A DNA stretch of 64,000 bases from Dysgonomonas sp. Marseille-P4361 (GTDB lineage Bacteria > Bacteroidota > Bacteroidia > Bacteroidales > Dysgonomonadaceae), in the NCBI RefSeq assembly GCF_900343125.1, contig NZ_OPYL01000001.1:1-64000 (forward strand). The letters run 5' to 3'. This document shows positions 38,801-45,754 of the stretch, piece after piece (the stretch's first letter is position 1; each line of letters opens with the position of its first letter). The translations under genes and the position numbers were made by a program. Under the pieces are notes generated by a model, which was given only the letters and a program-made list of their open reading frames with translations, was not told where the DNA came from and did not search any database.

Positions 38801-39842
38801 TTTCTATCAGGCAAAAATGAATAGCGGGAATAGTGCAAAAACCGGAACAGGAATAGGTCTTACTTTTTCTCGGCTATTAGCCGAGAATCACAGAGGAACC
38901 CTTACTCTAAAAGATAACGAATGGGGAGGCTCTTCTTTCGTTTTAACAATTCCTACTGAGTACGAAGAGGACGATTTATCGTTGATTGAGTTTATCTCTT
39001 CTTTTGAAGAGAAAGCTATGATAATCTCTACGAACGAAGAAAATAAGGGTAATGAGTTCTTTAAGAATAAGGTTTTACTCGTTGAAGATAATGTTGATCT
39101 ATTAAATTTAATTGAAGACTCCTTAAACTCTCATTTTACTATTTTTAAAGCAGAAAACGGCAGACAAGCCTTAGAAATTGTATCGAAAGAGAATATAGAT
39201 CTTATCGTTAGCGACATAATGATGCCTGATATAGATGGACTAGAGCTAACCAAATCGATTAAATCAGATATGAACTATAGTCATATCCCTGTCATTCTGT
39301 TAACTGCTAAAACGACTTTAGAATCTAAAATAGAGGGCTTAGAGTATGGAGCGGATGTATATATAGAAAAACCTTTTTCTATCAGGTTTTTACATAAACA
39401 AATCGAGAACCTTCTAAAGCTGAGACAAACATTCCAAAAAATGATAACCTCAAGCCCTTCCCTTGAGGCTAAAATTGAAGCAGCTATTTCTAAAAAAGAT
39501 AGAGAATTCATTGAAAAACTTCACGTAGAGACAGAAAACCATATTGCAGAATTAGACTTCTCTATCGATAATATTGCTGAGACTATGTTTATGAGTCGAT
39601 CCAGTTTTTACCGTAAAGTAAAGAGTATTACAGGTATGTCTCCTAACGACTACCTAAAAGTCTTCCGATTAAACAAGGCTGCTGAACTTCTATTAGAAAA
39701 CAACCTGCCCATATCAGAAATATGTGATCAGGTAGCCTTTAGCTCCTCTTCTTATTTTGCCAAATGTTTCAAAGCTCAATTCGGAGTACTGCCTAAGGAT
39801 TATGTTACAGATATCTTAAATAAGAAAAAGAATAGGGAATAA
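35823..39842 (+). CDS. Hybrid two-component system sensor/regulator (HTCS)
   Basis: One 1339-residue protein spans a whole signalling pathway. It has a signal peptide (to about residue 20), a periplasmic sensor of two propellers from many Reg_prop repeats (such as IWIGTNSGIYIYNRKTDNF, IWFGTNGGGLCSFNKED), and a Y_Y_Y domain (about 690-765). One membrane helix follows at about 778-798. The kinase has phospho-His834 (VHEIRTPLS), N box NNLLSNALKFA from residue 946 and GTGIGL. The receiver domain has Asp1131 (SDIMMPD). An AraC-type helix-turn-helix forms the C-terminus. HTCS proteins bind a specific oligosaccharide and switch on adjacent utilisation genes, here probably operon 1 and the facing enzyme genes. 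Confidence 0.96.
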   Translation: MRKLYIFYILLLFASYPLQAKQFYFKKYQVDKGLSHNTVWCILQDSYGFMWFGTTDGLNRFDGQRFVVYRNDIQDSSSLGNNYVQTLFEDDDRNIWIGTNSGIYIYNRKTDNFSHFNKKTKYEVSISGEITKIIKTQKGQIWIATLGQSLFIYDPQTQELVQNSKDTSFSWDLCEDKNSRIHSSSLQEGLISYDQNGNKVNTYTSFLEKKDLSNIKINCTQAIEDKVWFSIGVNNLNALDTKTKQIQSFSNNSLHIGTIKAIIEYSDKDLLIGSDNGLYLFNTFTETFRRVDNPFDNRSLSDQSIHAIVKDKEGGIWIATYLGGVNYLAQQTKVFDYYPPTYDTYFSTGKIITQFCEDNNKNIWVGAQDGLKILNRRTESLQPYIIPGSNKKYDIRSLLIDNDNLWIGTYSDGLKRLNLKTNNLTEYYHIRESAQSICSNDILSLYKDRKEDIYIGTTWGLCKYNKDQDNFETLNFVGTMASVSDLHEDKSGYLWIATNSSGVFRYNSQTREWKHYSHEDTNLNSITSNSVIRIFEDSNGIIWFGTNGGGLCSFNKEDESFKDFDPQNMILPNKVIYSIEEDNRGNFWISSNAGLLRINPETKNNKKLFTQEDGLQSNQFNFKASLKTSSGELYFGGINGFNSFFPNDFKENNYLPPVYVVDVRLYNTTESESKELLQLTTPVYLTEKIELPHNKNSITVEFKALSYEEPGRNKYAYILEGFDKDWVNNDHSNIASYTNLSSGEYTLRIIGSNNDSKWNEDGTAIHITILPPWWRTTIAYLIYSLCLFTLLYFIFRFLAHRSNLKFKKQLEEYRLEKEKEVYQSKIGFFINLVHEIRTPLSLIKLPLEKLSEQHNQDEKESKYLTIINKNVTYLLNIVNQLLDFQKVDSNKSVLKLQELNINLLLQDIYNQFSHSANLNNITMSLSLPDDEIISFVDKEKIIKIANNLLSNALKFANSKIELQLKSLSNSFEIRVLDDGPGIPNSEKEKIFEAFYQAKMNSGNSAKTGTGIGLTFSRLLAENHRGTLTLKDNEWGGSSFVLTIPTEYEEDDLSLIEFISSFEEKAMIISTNEENKGNEFFKNKVLLVEDNVDLLNLIEDSLNSHFTIFKAENGRQALEIVSKENIDLIVSDIMMPDIDGLELTKSIKSDMNYSHIPVILLTAKTTLESKIEGLEYGADVYIEKPFSIRFLHKQIENLLKLRQTFQKMITSSPSLEAKIEAAISKKDREFIEKLHVETENHIAELDFSIDNIAETMFMSRSSFYRKVKSITGMSPNDYLKVFRLNKAAELLLENNLPISEICDQVAFSSSSYFAKCFKAQFGVLPKDYVTDILNKKKNRE

Positions 39843-39868
39843 AGCATTGTGTATTAAGTATAAAAAAC

Positions 39869-39909
39869 AAGAGCATTAGATCAACCTTTCGGACTGAACT
39901 AATGCTCTT
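39869..39909 (-). terminator. Convergent terminator between HTCS and the DUF4965 gene
   Basis: AAGAGCATTAG / CTAATGCTCTT, an 11-bp stem. On the minus strand it is followed by GTTTTTT; on the plus strand only TTTAAC follows, so it mainly serves the leftward gene but may stop both. Confidence 0.8.
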
Positions 39910-39929
39910 TAACATTCACTATGAAGTAT

Positions 39930-42407
39930 TTACTTTAGTAATCTGTCACTAAGCATCTTAATATAATATCCTCCTACAACAGAACGGGCCTTAAACCCTA
40001 CATGCTTTTTACTGTCTGTATAGTACCAGTCTGACATTGGCACTCTACTATCTGTTTCATTATAAAACTTATGCAATGGAGTAATAAACTGCTGAAAAGT
40101 AGCATCATCGTCTGCTAAAGTAGCTGTCCACATAATCCAGTCAGACTTAGAATATGACATACGGCTATCTAATGGTAATCCATACTCATTTTGCTTAGTT
40201 AAATAGTAAGCTATTTCTTTTTGAGCAACAGACTTTGGGAATATATTAAGTTCTAGAACTTTATCCCATATCAAATTATATTTCTGACTCCATGTACCAG
40301 GCTTATCAAATGTTAAGCGATAATGATCTCCATCATCAGCCATTTTAACCCATGCCTCAGCCATTTCTTTTGCCTTAGATGTATATTTCTCAGCAACATC
40401 TTTCTTACCTAACATATCGGCTAAATAGCCGTAAGAAGCAACACCCATAATAGCTTTCACGGACAAGTTTACATTGTGGGCGAAATGCCCTGCAAAATCA
40501 TCTGTACAAAGTTGATTCTCGGGATCAAGACCATACTCGACAAGATAATCTGTCCATACAGTCAATACATCCCAATGCTTTTCGGCATATTTAGCATTTC
40601 CTTCTACTCTAGCAACCGCAGCTGTTATAGCCAACATATTTCCAGCCTCTTCTATTGGCATATCGCCTCCATAAGTTTGTCCATTACCCCAAGGGTAAGT
40701 ACCTATATCATGTGCAGGAAAAGGTTTTGTCCATTGTCCACTTTCGCTGTAATAGAAAATATGATTCAACAGACCTTTTGCTAACTTAGGATTATAGTAT
40801 AAGAACATTGGGACCGAAGGGTAAGTAATATCTACCGTGCCAATTGAGCCGTTACTATTATTTTCTTTTGAAAGAAAAGCTAAATCACCATTTGGTGTTT
40901 CAACTAATTTGTGAGCTGATATAGCCTGACGATATGCCAATGCACAAAGTTCAGCATATTCTTTTCCTCCCGATTCTATTGCATCAACCATTAATTGATG
41001 GTCAAACTCTGCACTTTTTTCTTTCAGTTTCGAATATTCTTTATTCGCCGTAACAAATATTTCCTCTATTGTTTTATCACCCTTTCTATTCCAATAAGGA
41101 CGTAAATTCTCTTTAAAATATTGAATAGAATAGATATCATCATACCCTATCATGATCTTACCTGATGCAGATGTTGCTTTTCCTAAAGTTTGAGCCAAAG
41201 CTAAATTAGCATTTCCTTTTGGAGATACGTCTCCACTTAGCTCTCCTCCTCTAGCAAACATATTTCTCATTTCATAAGGATTCCCTACATGATAGGTTGA
41301 TCCATCTTTCTCTGCACTCAAGTAAAAGTATCCCCAGTCTATGCGAATATCATCTCCACGCTTACCTAATATTTTTTGATCCACACTTCCTGTTTTCAAG
41401 AACAGAAGACCATCTTTTTCAAAACCTTCTCCGCTATTTGCTTGAAAAGGACCATCTAAAGCCCAATGGGGAGCAGCCTCAAAATATATCTGAACATCAT
41501 GAGCGGCACCATCCAGAGATTTAACATCATAAGATATATAATTCACCGGACGAGAAACGAGTTCTAAATCATCCATTAATAAAGGAGCCAAGAAAGAAAG
41601 TTTTAGCTCCACATTACCACACTCGAATGTGTAATAAGTATGTGTTGCCTGTACATCTGCCGATTTTTGCTCTGCTGTTTTAGCCATAAATGTCTCAACT
41701 TCATCCTCTATATAAAGACCAAAATCCACCAAGGCTCCACCTGTCGTATTGTGGCAATGAGCAGCAATTACATTATCTCCTTTTTTCAAAGAAGCCTTTA
41801 CTTCATCATTTAAAGTCAGCCACACATTCTTTCTCCATTCATACCCCGTTTCTACGACTTGAATACCGTTTATATAAAGTTCAAACGTATCATCGTGAGA
41901 AAACTGTAGAAATACTTTTTTGTTTGTTAAGTCTTCTTCAATATTGATATGACGACGAACCCATATATCTTTAGATTCCCACAATGTGTTTACATTCGTT
42001 TCATCATTAGTTCCAAAAGCTGCTTGTGCCTCTTTCCAACCATTGTCTGAAAAATCTTGTTTTTCCCAACCTTTAGCAGGTGCATCAAATGTATATTTCC
42101 CAGCCCAAGCCTTTTCTGTAGACATCGCCGCTAAAGCTTTCATCGGCGTTTGTTCAACACCCATAAAGCGATAAACTTCACCATCGACACGAATAGCACC
42201 TATCAAAGGAAATTCTTTACCTGTCCAGTGCTTCACAGATTCATCATACAACTTGTCAGTAAGAGACCATGCAGAAGTGTAAGGATCAATCGTTACTAAA
42301 GGATAACCAGGAGCTCTTAAATCATTTTTTATTACTTCAACAGATTTATTTCCGCCATCGCAGCCGAATAAACCTATCAAACAAAATAAATAAAGTATTC
42401 TTTTCAT
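39930..42407 (-). CDS. DUF4965/DUF5127 family lipoprotein (glutaminase A-like)
   Basis: An 825-residue lipoprotein (MKRILYLFCLIGLFGC; Cys17). The layout suggests DUF4964-like start (LRAPGYPLVTIDPYTSAWS), an inserted jelly-roll (WEKQDFSDNGWKEA to about residue 245), DUF5127, DUF4965 (YRQAISAHKLVETPNGDLAFLSKENNSNGSIG is its hallmark region) and an alpha-toroid DUF1793 end. Fungal relatives are called glutaminase A, but in Bacteroidota PULs this family is likelier to be a glycosidase; the true activity is unknown. I chose the ATG at 42407 for the signal peptide. The gene lies opposite the HTCS, downstream of GH2. Confidence 0.78.
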   Translation of the reverse strand: MKRILYLFCLIGLFGCDGGNKSVEVIKNDLRAPGYPLVTIDPYTSAWSLTDKLYDESVKHWTGKEFPLIGAIRVDGEVYRFMGVEQTPMKALAAMSTEKAWAGKYTFDAPAKGWEKQDFSDNGWKEAQAAFGTNDETNVNTLWESKDIWVRRHINIEEDLTNKKVFLQFSHDDTFELYINGIQVVETGYEWRKNVWLTLNDEVKASLKKGDNVIAAHCHNTTGGALVDFGLYIEDEVETFMAKTAEQKSADVQATHTYYTFECGNVELKLSFLAPLLMDDLELVSRPVNYISYDVKSLDGAAHDVQIYFEAAPHWALDGPFQANSGEGFEKDGLLFLKTGSVDQKILGKRGDDIRIDWGYFYLSAEKDGSTYHVGNPYEMRNMFARGGELSGDVSPKGNANLALAQTLGKATSASGKIMIGYDDIYSIQYFKENLRPYWNRKGDKTIEEIFVTANKEYSKLKEKSAEFDHQLMVDAIESGGKEYAELCALAYRQAISAHKLVETPNGDLAFLSKENNSNGSIGTVDITYPSVPMFLYYNPKLAKGLLNHIFYYSESGQWTKPFPAHDIGTYPWGNGQTYGGDMPIEEAGNMLAITAAVARVEGNAKYAEKHWDVLTVWTDYLVEYGLDPENQLCTDDFAGHFAHNVNLSVKAIMGVASYGYLADMLGKKDVAEKYTSKAKEMAEAWVKMADDGDHYRLTFDKPGTWSQKYNLIWDKVLELNIFPKSVAQKEIAYYLTKQNEYGLPLDSRMSYSKSDWIMWTATLADDDATFQQFITPLHKFYNETDSRVPMSDWYYTDSKKHVGFKARSVVGGYYIKMLSDRLLK

Positions 42408-42479
42408 TTTAAATATATTTAGTATGGGCAAAACATCAATATTACCATGTAAAACAGATTAGAGTAAGCCTATTATAAT

Positions 42480-42513
42480 AAACTGATGCTGCGCCAAGGC
42501 ACAGCATCAGTTT
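42480..42513 (-). terminator. Terminator after the GH2 gene
   Basis: AAACTGATGCTG / CAGCATCAGTTT, a 12-bp stem with a 10-nt loop, followed on the minus strand by ATTATAATAGG. It is 53 nt after the GH2 stop and before the DUF4965 gene. Confidence 0.7.
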
Positions 42514-42565
42514 TAAATTAGTATATGATATTGATAGCTTGTCAATCATCATTTACCTATGCAAA

Positions 42566-44386
42566 TTATTTATTTAGGCTATTGATTACTTCTTGATTAG
42601 CCTTACGAATTCTGTCTTCTTCTACTTTGACAACTTTTCTGTCATAAGTAATTAACCCGTTTACTTCTCCTTCAACGTCTGTTGTTTGAGTATAAACAGC
42701 TGCTGAATAAGCAGTTTTAACCAGTCCTAGCAGATCTTTACAGTATTGAACATAAACATCTGTTACTTCTTTTGCACTCTTAAACTGTACATATCCCCAG
42801 TTTTTATCTGTTTGCCATAAGTGCCCTTCCAATGGAAGTCCAATACCTCCATATTCTCCCAATACTGTTGCTACATTTGTTTGTCTCTCATACAAAGTAA
42901 GCTCTGGTCCTGGGTAATGATGAACATCAAGAATATCACCTACTCCACTATAGTGATTACCTCCACTTGCAGGGTTTACTAGACGAGAAGGGTCATATGC
43001 CTTAGTCCATTCTGCAATATCCTTAGTTTTAAATTGCCCCCAAGCTTCGTTAAATGGCACCCAAACAGCAATTGAAGGGTAAGAATACAGATAATCCATA
43101 ATTTCTTTCCACTCTTTACGATAGTCTGCTTCCGACTCTGCTGTACGTTCTAACTCTTTACCATCAAAGAATTTTCTCATTTGCCATTGAGGAGAAGTTT
43201 GATTTCCATTAGGCATATCTTGCCATACAAGAATACCTTCGCGGTCGCAATGAGTATACCAGCGTGCTGGTTCTACCTTCACATGCTTACGGATCATATT
43301 AAATCCTAAATCTTTTGTTTTCTTGATGTCATATAGTAGAGCTTCATCTGTTGGTGCTGTATATAATCCATCAGGCCACCATCCTTGATCAAGTGGACCA
43401 AAATGAAAATAGTCCTTATTGTTTAGTTGAAGACGAACAACTTCTTTGCTATCTCTCTTTATAGAAACTTTACGCATTGCTGCATAGCTCTTCACATTAT
43501 CCTGAAGCTTGCCATTGCTATAAAGGTTCACTTCCATATCATATAAAAATGGAGACTCAGGAGACCATAGTTTAGCATTATTTATAGCAATCTGAGCATT
43601 TTGCCCTACAGTAAACTTAGTACGAGAAATAACAGTAGAACCATCTTTAAGAACCACTTCTGCAATATCGTTAGCAGCTGCATTTTCCGCACATACTTTT
43701 ACATTCAAAACACTCTTGTCAATATCAGGAACAGTCTTAACATTAGCAATGTGTTTTTTATTTACTGGTTCTAACCAAACTGTTTGCCAAATACCAGACA
43801 CAGGAGTATACCAAATTCCGTGAGGATTGTTTATCTGTTTTCCTCTTGCTTGGTAACCATCATTTGTTGGATCCCATACCTTCACTACTAGTTTTTGTTT
43901 TCCTGATGTCAGGAACGGAGTAATATTGAAATTGAATGGAGTATATCCACCTGTATGAACCCCCACTTTTACATCATTCACGAAAATTTCAGCTTTCCAA
44001 TCTACTGCGCCAAAATGCAACAAGACATCTTTTCCTTTCCAATTTGAAGGAACAGTAAAAGTACGTTTGTACCATAATTCATTTTCTTTGCCTAATGGCT
44101 TTTGAACACCTGAAAGGCTAGATTCGACAGCAAAAGGGACTAAGATTTCTCCCTCAAAATTAGTAGGCTCTGCTTTTCCTACAGGAAGAATTGCATATTC
44201 CCACAAGCCATTCAAATTAGCCCAATCTGAACGTTCCATTATTGGACGTGGGTATTCAGGCAAAACATTTTTAGGGTCCAATGTCTCAGCCCACTTAGTC
44301 TTAATTTTGTCTCCTGCAGGCTTCCACTGAGCAAATGCAGTTACACTGACAAATACTAACACAATAAATAAAAGTCTTTTTTTCAT
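42566..44386 (-). CDS. Glycoside hydrolase family 2 enzyme (beta-galactosidase/glucuronidase type)
   Basis: A 606-residue secreted protein (signal ending SVTAFAQ). The sugar-binding jelly-roll covers about 50-215 (WYKRTFTVPSNWKGKDVLLHFGAVDW), an Ig-like domain about 215-325, and a TIM barrel the rest. The acid/base is Glu447 in WVPFNEAWGQF and the nucleophile Glu511 in LGEYGGIGLP. The length is that of small GH2 enzymes without C-terminal extensions. I chose the ATG at 44386 because the 22 upstream codons would bury the signal peptide. The gene is a good candidate member of the regulon of the neighbouring HTCS. Confidence 0.88.
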   Translation of the reverse strand: MKKRLLFIVLVFVSVTAFAQWKPAGDKIKTKWAETLDPKNVLPEYPRPIMERSDWANLNGLWEYAILPVGKAEPTNFEGEILVPFAVESSLSGVQKPLGKENELWYKRTFTVPSNWKGKDVLLHFGAVDWKAEIFVNDVKVGVHTGGYTPFNFNITPFLTSGKQKLVVKVWDPTNDGYQARGKQINNPHGIWYTPVSGIWQTVWLEPVNKKHIANVKTVPDIDKSVLNVKVCAENAAANDIAEVVLKDGSTVISRTKFTVGQNAQIAINNAKLWSPESPFLYDMEVNLYSNGKLQDNVKSYAAMRKVSIKRDSKEVVRLQLNNKDYFHFGPLDQGWWPDGLYTAPTDEALLYDIKKTKDLGFNMIRKHVKVEPARWYTHCDREGILVWQDMPNGNQTSPQWQMRKFFDGKELERTAESEADYRKEWKEIMDYLYSYPSIAVWVPFNEAWGQFKTKDIAEWTKAYDPSRLVNPASGGNHYSGVGDILDVHHYPGPELTLYERQTNVATVLGEYGGIGLPLEGHLWQTDKNWGYVQFKSAKEVTDVYVQYCKDLLGLVKTAYSAAVYTQTTDVEGEVNGLITYDRKVVKVEEDRIRKANQEVINSLNK

Positions 44387-44800
44387 GGATATAACTTTCT
44401 TAAAATTAAAATTTATATAATTATCGATTATTTCTATTTTACAATTGGGCAAATAATAAGGAATAAGATCTTTTTATGTTTATTTCGTGGCAAGCAGATA
44501 TTACAATCTGTTCTAACGATACGATTCACAGTAGACTCTCTGTTTCTATTAAAAAAACGTTCAAAAATACAATTCCTTCATATAAAACGTATCGTTTATA
44601 TCAAATTTCTTTCCAGAATATCAAATATAGTTATAATTATCAGCAAGAAGCGATTTTACAGTTCAAAATCAACTATAAACAAAGATATATACAACAAAAC
44701 AAGGAAGAGTCTATTTCCTATTCAAAAAATAGTAATATCTGGTCACTAAGAGCCCAATATTCCCTTTTTCTTAAATTCATCAAAAAAAAACTCTCTTTTT
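44387..44800. other. AT-rich intergenic region between GH2 and tRNA-Gln with paired CGTATCG boxes
   Basis: No gene is supported; the plus-strand frame of 111 codons is AT-rich, low in complexity and unlike any family. The stretch carries AACGATACGATT (44515-44526) and, in the opposite orientation, AAACGTATCGTT (44585-44596). The two agree at 11 of 12 positions once inverted. They lie 130-210 bp upstream of the GH2 start, so could be regulator sites. Confidence 0.35.
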
Positions 44801-44831
44801 TTTGTTTTTAAATAAAATTGATATACTTTTG
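44801..44831 (+). promoter_or_regulatory. Promoter of tRNA-Gln
   Basis: TTTG (44801-44804), an exact 19-nt spacer and TACTTTTG (44824-44831), a full match to the phylum consensus, ending 20 nt before the tRNA. Confidence 0.85.
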
Positions 44832-44851
44832 TACCGCCTTAGGCAAAGGAT

Positions 44852-44922
44852 TGTCTCATGGTGTAATGGTAGCACTGCAGATTTTGGTTCTGCCTGTCAA
44901 GGTTCGAATCCTTGTGAGACAA
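44852..44922 (+). tRNA. tRNA-Gln (anticodon TTG)
   Basis: The full cloverleaf folds by eye: acceptor TGTCTCA / TGAGACA, D arm GTG/CAC with the AATGGTAG loop, anticodon stem GCAGA / TCTGC with loop TTTTGGT (anticodon at 44884-44886), T arm CAAGG / CCTTG with TTCGAAT, and discriminator A. No CCA is encoded. The terminator follows within 20 nt. Confidence 0.97.
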
Positions 44923-44936
44923 CAAAGAAATTTCAT

Positions 44937-44976
44937 AAACGACCAATTATCAATATAGATAGTTGGTCGTTTTTTG
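44937..44976 (+). terminator. Terminator after tRNA-Gln
   Basis: AAACGACCAATTATC pairs with GATAGTTGGTCGTTT (one G-T pair), giving a long stem with a 6-nt loop that runs into TTTTTT on the plus strand. Confidence 0.92.
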
Positions 44977-45026
44977 TTTGGGGTGAAACACATCTGCCCT
45001 TTATATTTAAAGAAGCATGGATTAGA

Positions 45027-45061
45027 ACTGGCAATCACGAGTGTCTTTATAAGTTGCCAGT
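45027..45061 (-). other. Inverted repeat after carbohydrate operon 2
   Basis: ACTGGCAA / TTGCCAGT with a 19-nt loop, about 30 nt after the stop of the last gene of operon 2. No T run follows on the minus strand, so the terminator role is uncertain. Confidence 0.35.
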
Positions 45062-45091
45062 CCTAACCCGAGATTGATGACGAATTTAGTG

Positions 45092-45700
45092 CTAACCTTT
45101 ATTTTTCTCAATCTCTGCTTTTTCTTCTTCGGTCATTTCTCGTATTTTAAGATCTCTCATTATGAGAGTTATACCCGCTTCTGTACCAATATCCATACGT
45201 ATGAAATCTCCTTCTTTTCCCCACTCGAAACTTTTGATCGGATCGGCAATGTTAAAGGTGAACTCTTTCCACTCGTAACCTTCTGTTTTCTTTACAGATG
45301 GCGATACAGCAGATCGTCCGCCTGCTATGGGGGAAAAGAATAGTTCAACATCGGAAAGGTCTTTGCCCAGTTGATAACGGAAAGAGAATATAACGCATTC
45401 TTCGGGTCTGTCTTTTGTCAGAGCTTCTAAATGAAACTGAGGATCTCCTCCAGTGGTCACAAATGTATATTCCCCGGATGAACTTTCTTCTATTGTAACA
45501 TGATACATGCCTGACTGAAGATTAGGTTTCAGCTTGACTACGGGGGTAACTTTGCCGGGTTCGTAAGTTTCGTCCAGCGTTATGGTCGGAATATCTATCA
45601 TCTCATAGTCTCTGCAAGCAAAAAATGTTGTAGAAACCAATAAAGCCAATGCCATCCGTAGCATCCATATCATTTTTGAGTTTTCTTTATTTGTGTTCAT
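45092..45700 (-). CDS. Small secreted lipoprotein of unknown function (operon 2)
   Basis: A 202-residue protein with a lipobox LVSTTFFAC followed by RDYEMIDIP. I do not recognise a named family. Residues 50-185 are rich in alternating beta-strand patterns (GMYHVTIEES, YTFVTTGGDPQFHLEAL, CVIFSFRYQLG, IRMDIGTEAGITLIMRDLKI), which suggests a jelly-roll like a carbohydrate-binding module. The tail is highly charged (EEKAEIEKNKG). It is the last gene of the leftward operon, 54 nt after the GH71/99-like gene, so it probably binds or presents the same substrate. Confidence 0.55.
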   Translation of the reverse strand: MNTNKENSKMIWMLRMALALLVSTTFFACRDYEMIDIPTITLDETYEPGKVTPVVKLKPNLQSGMYHVTIEESSSGEYTFVTTGGDPQFHLEALTKDRPEECVIFSFRYQLGKDLSDVELFFSPIAGGRSAVSPSVKKTEGYEWKEFTFNIADPIKSFEWGKEGDFIRMDIGTEAGITLIMRDLKIREMTEEEKAEIEKNKG

Positions 45701-45754
45701 AATCAGAAATTAATAATTAAAAAATAATATCATTGAACATAGGCGAAATGCTGT

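Noticed and set aside
44476-44811. 111-codon plus-strand ORF upstream of tRNA-Gln
   Set aside because: AT-rich, biased to Lys/Ile/Tyr/Gln/Ser with no domain or signal peptide, and overlaps the tRNA promoter.
44802-45077. 91-codon plus-strand ORF over tRNA-Gln
   Set aside because: It contains NGSTADFGSACQGSNPCE, the translation of the tRNA itself, a well-known spurious protein.
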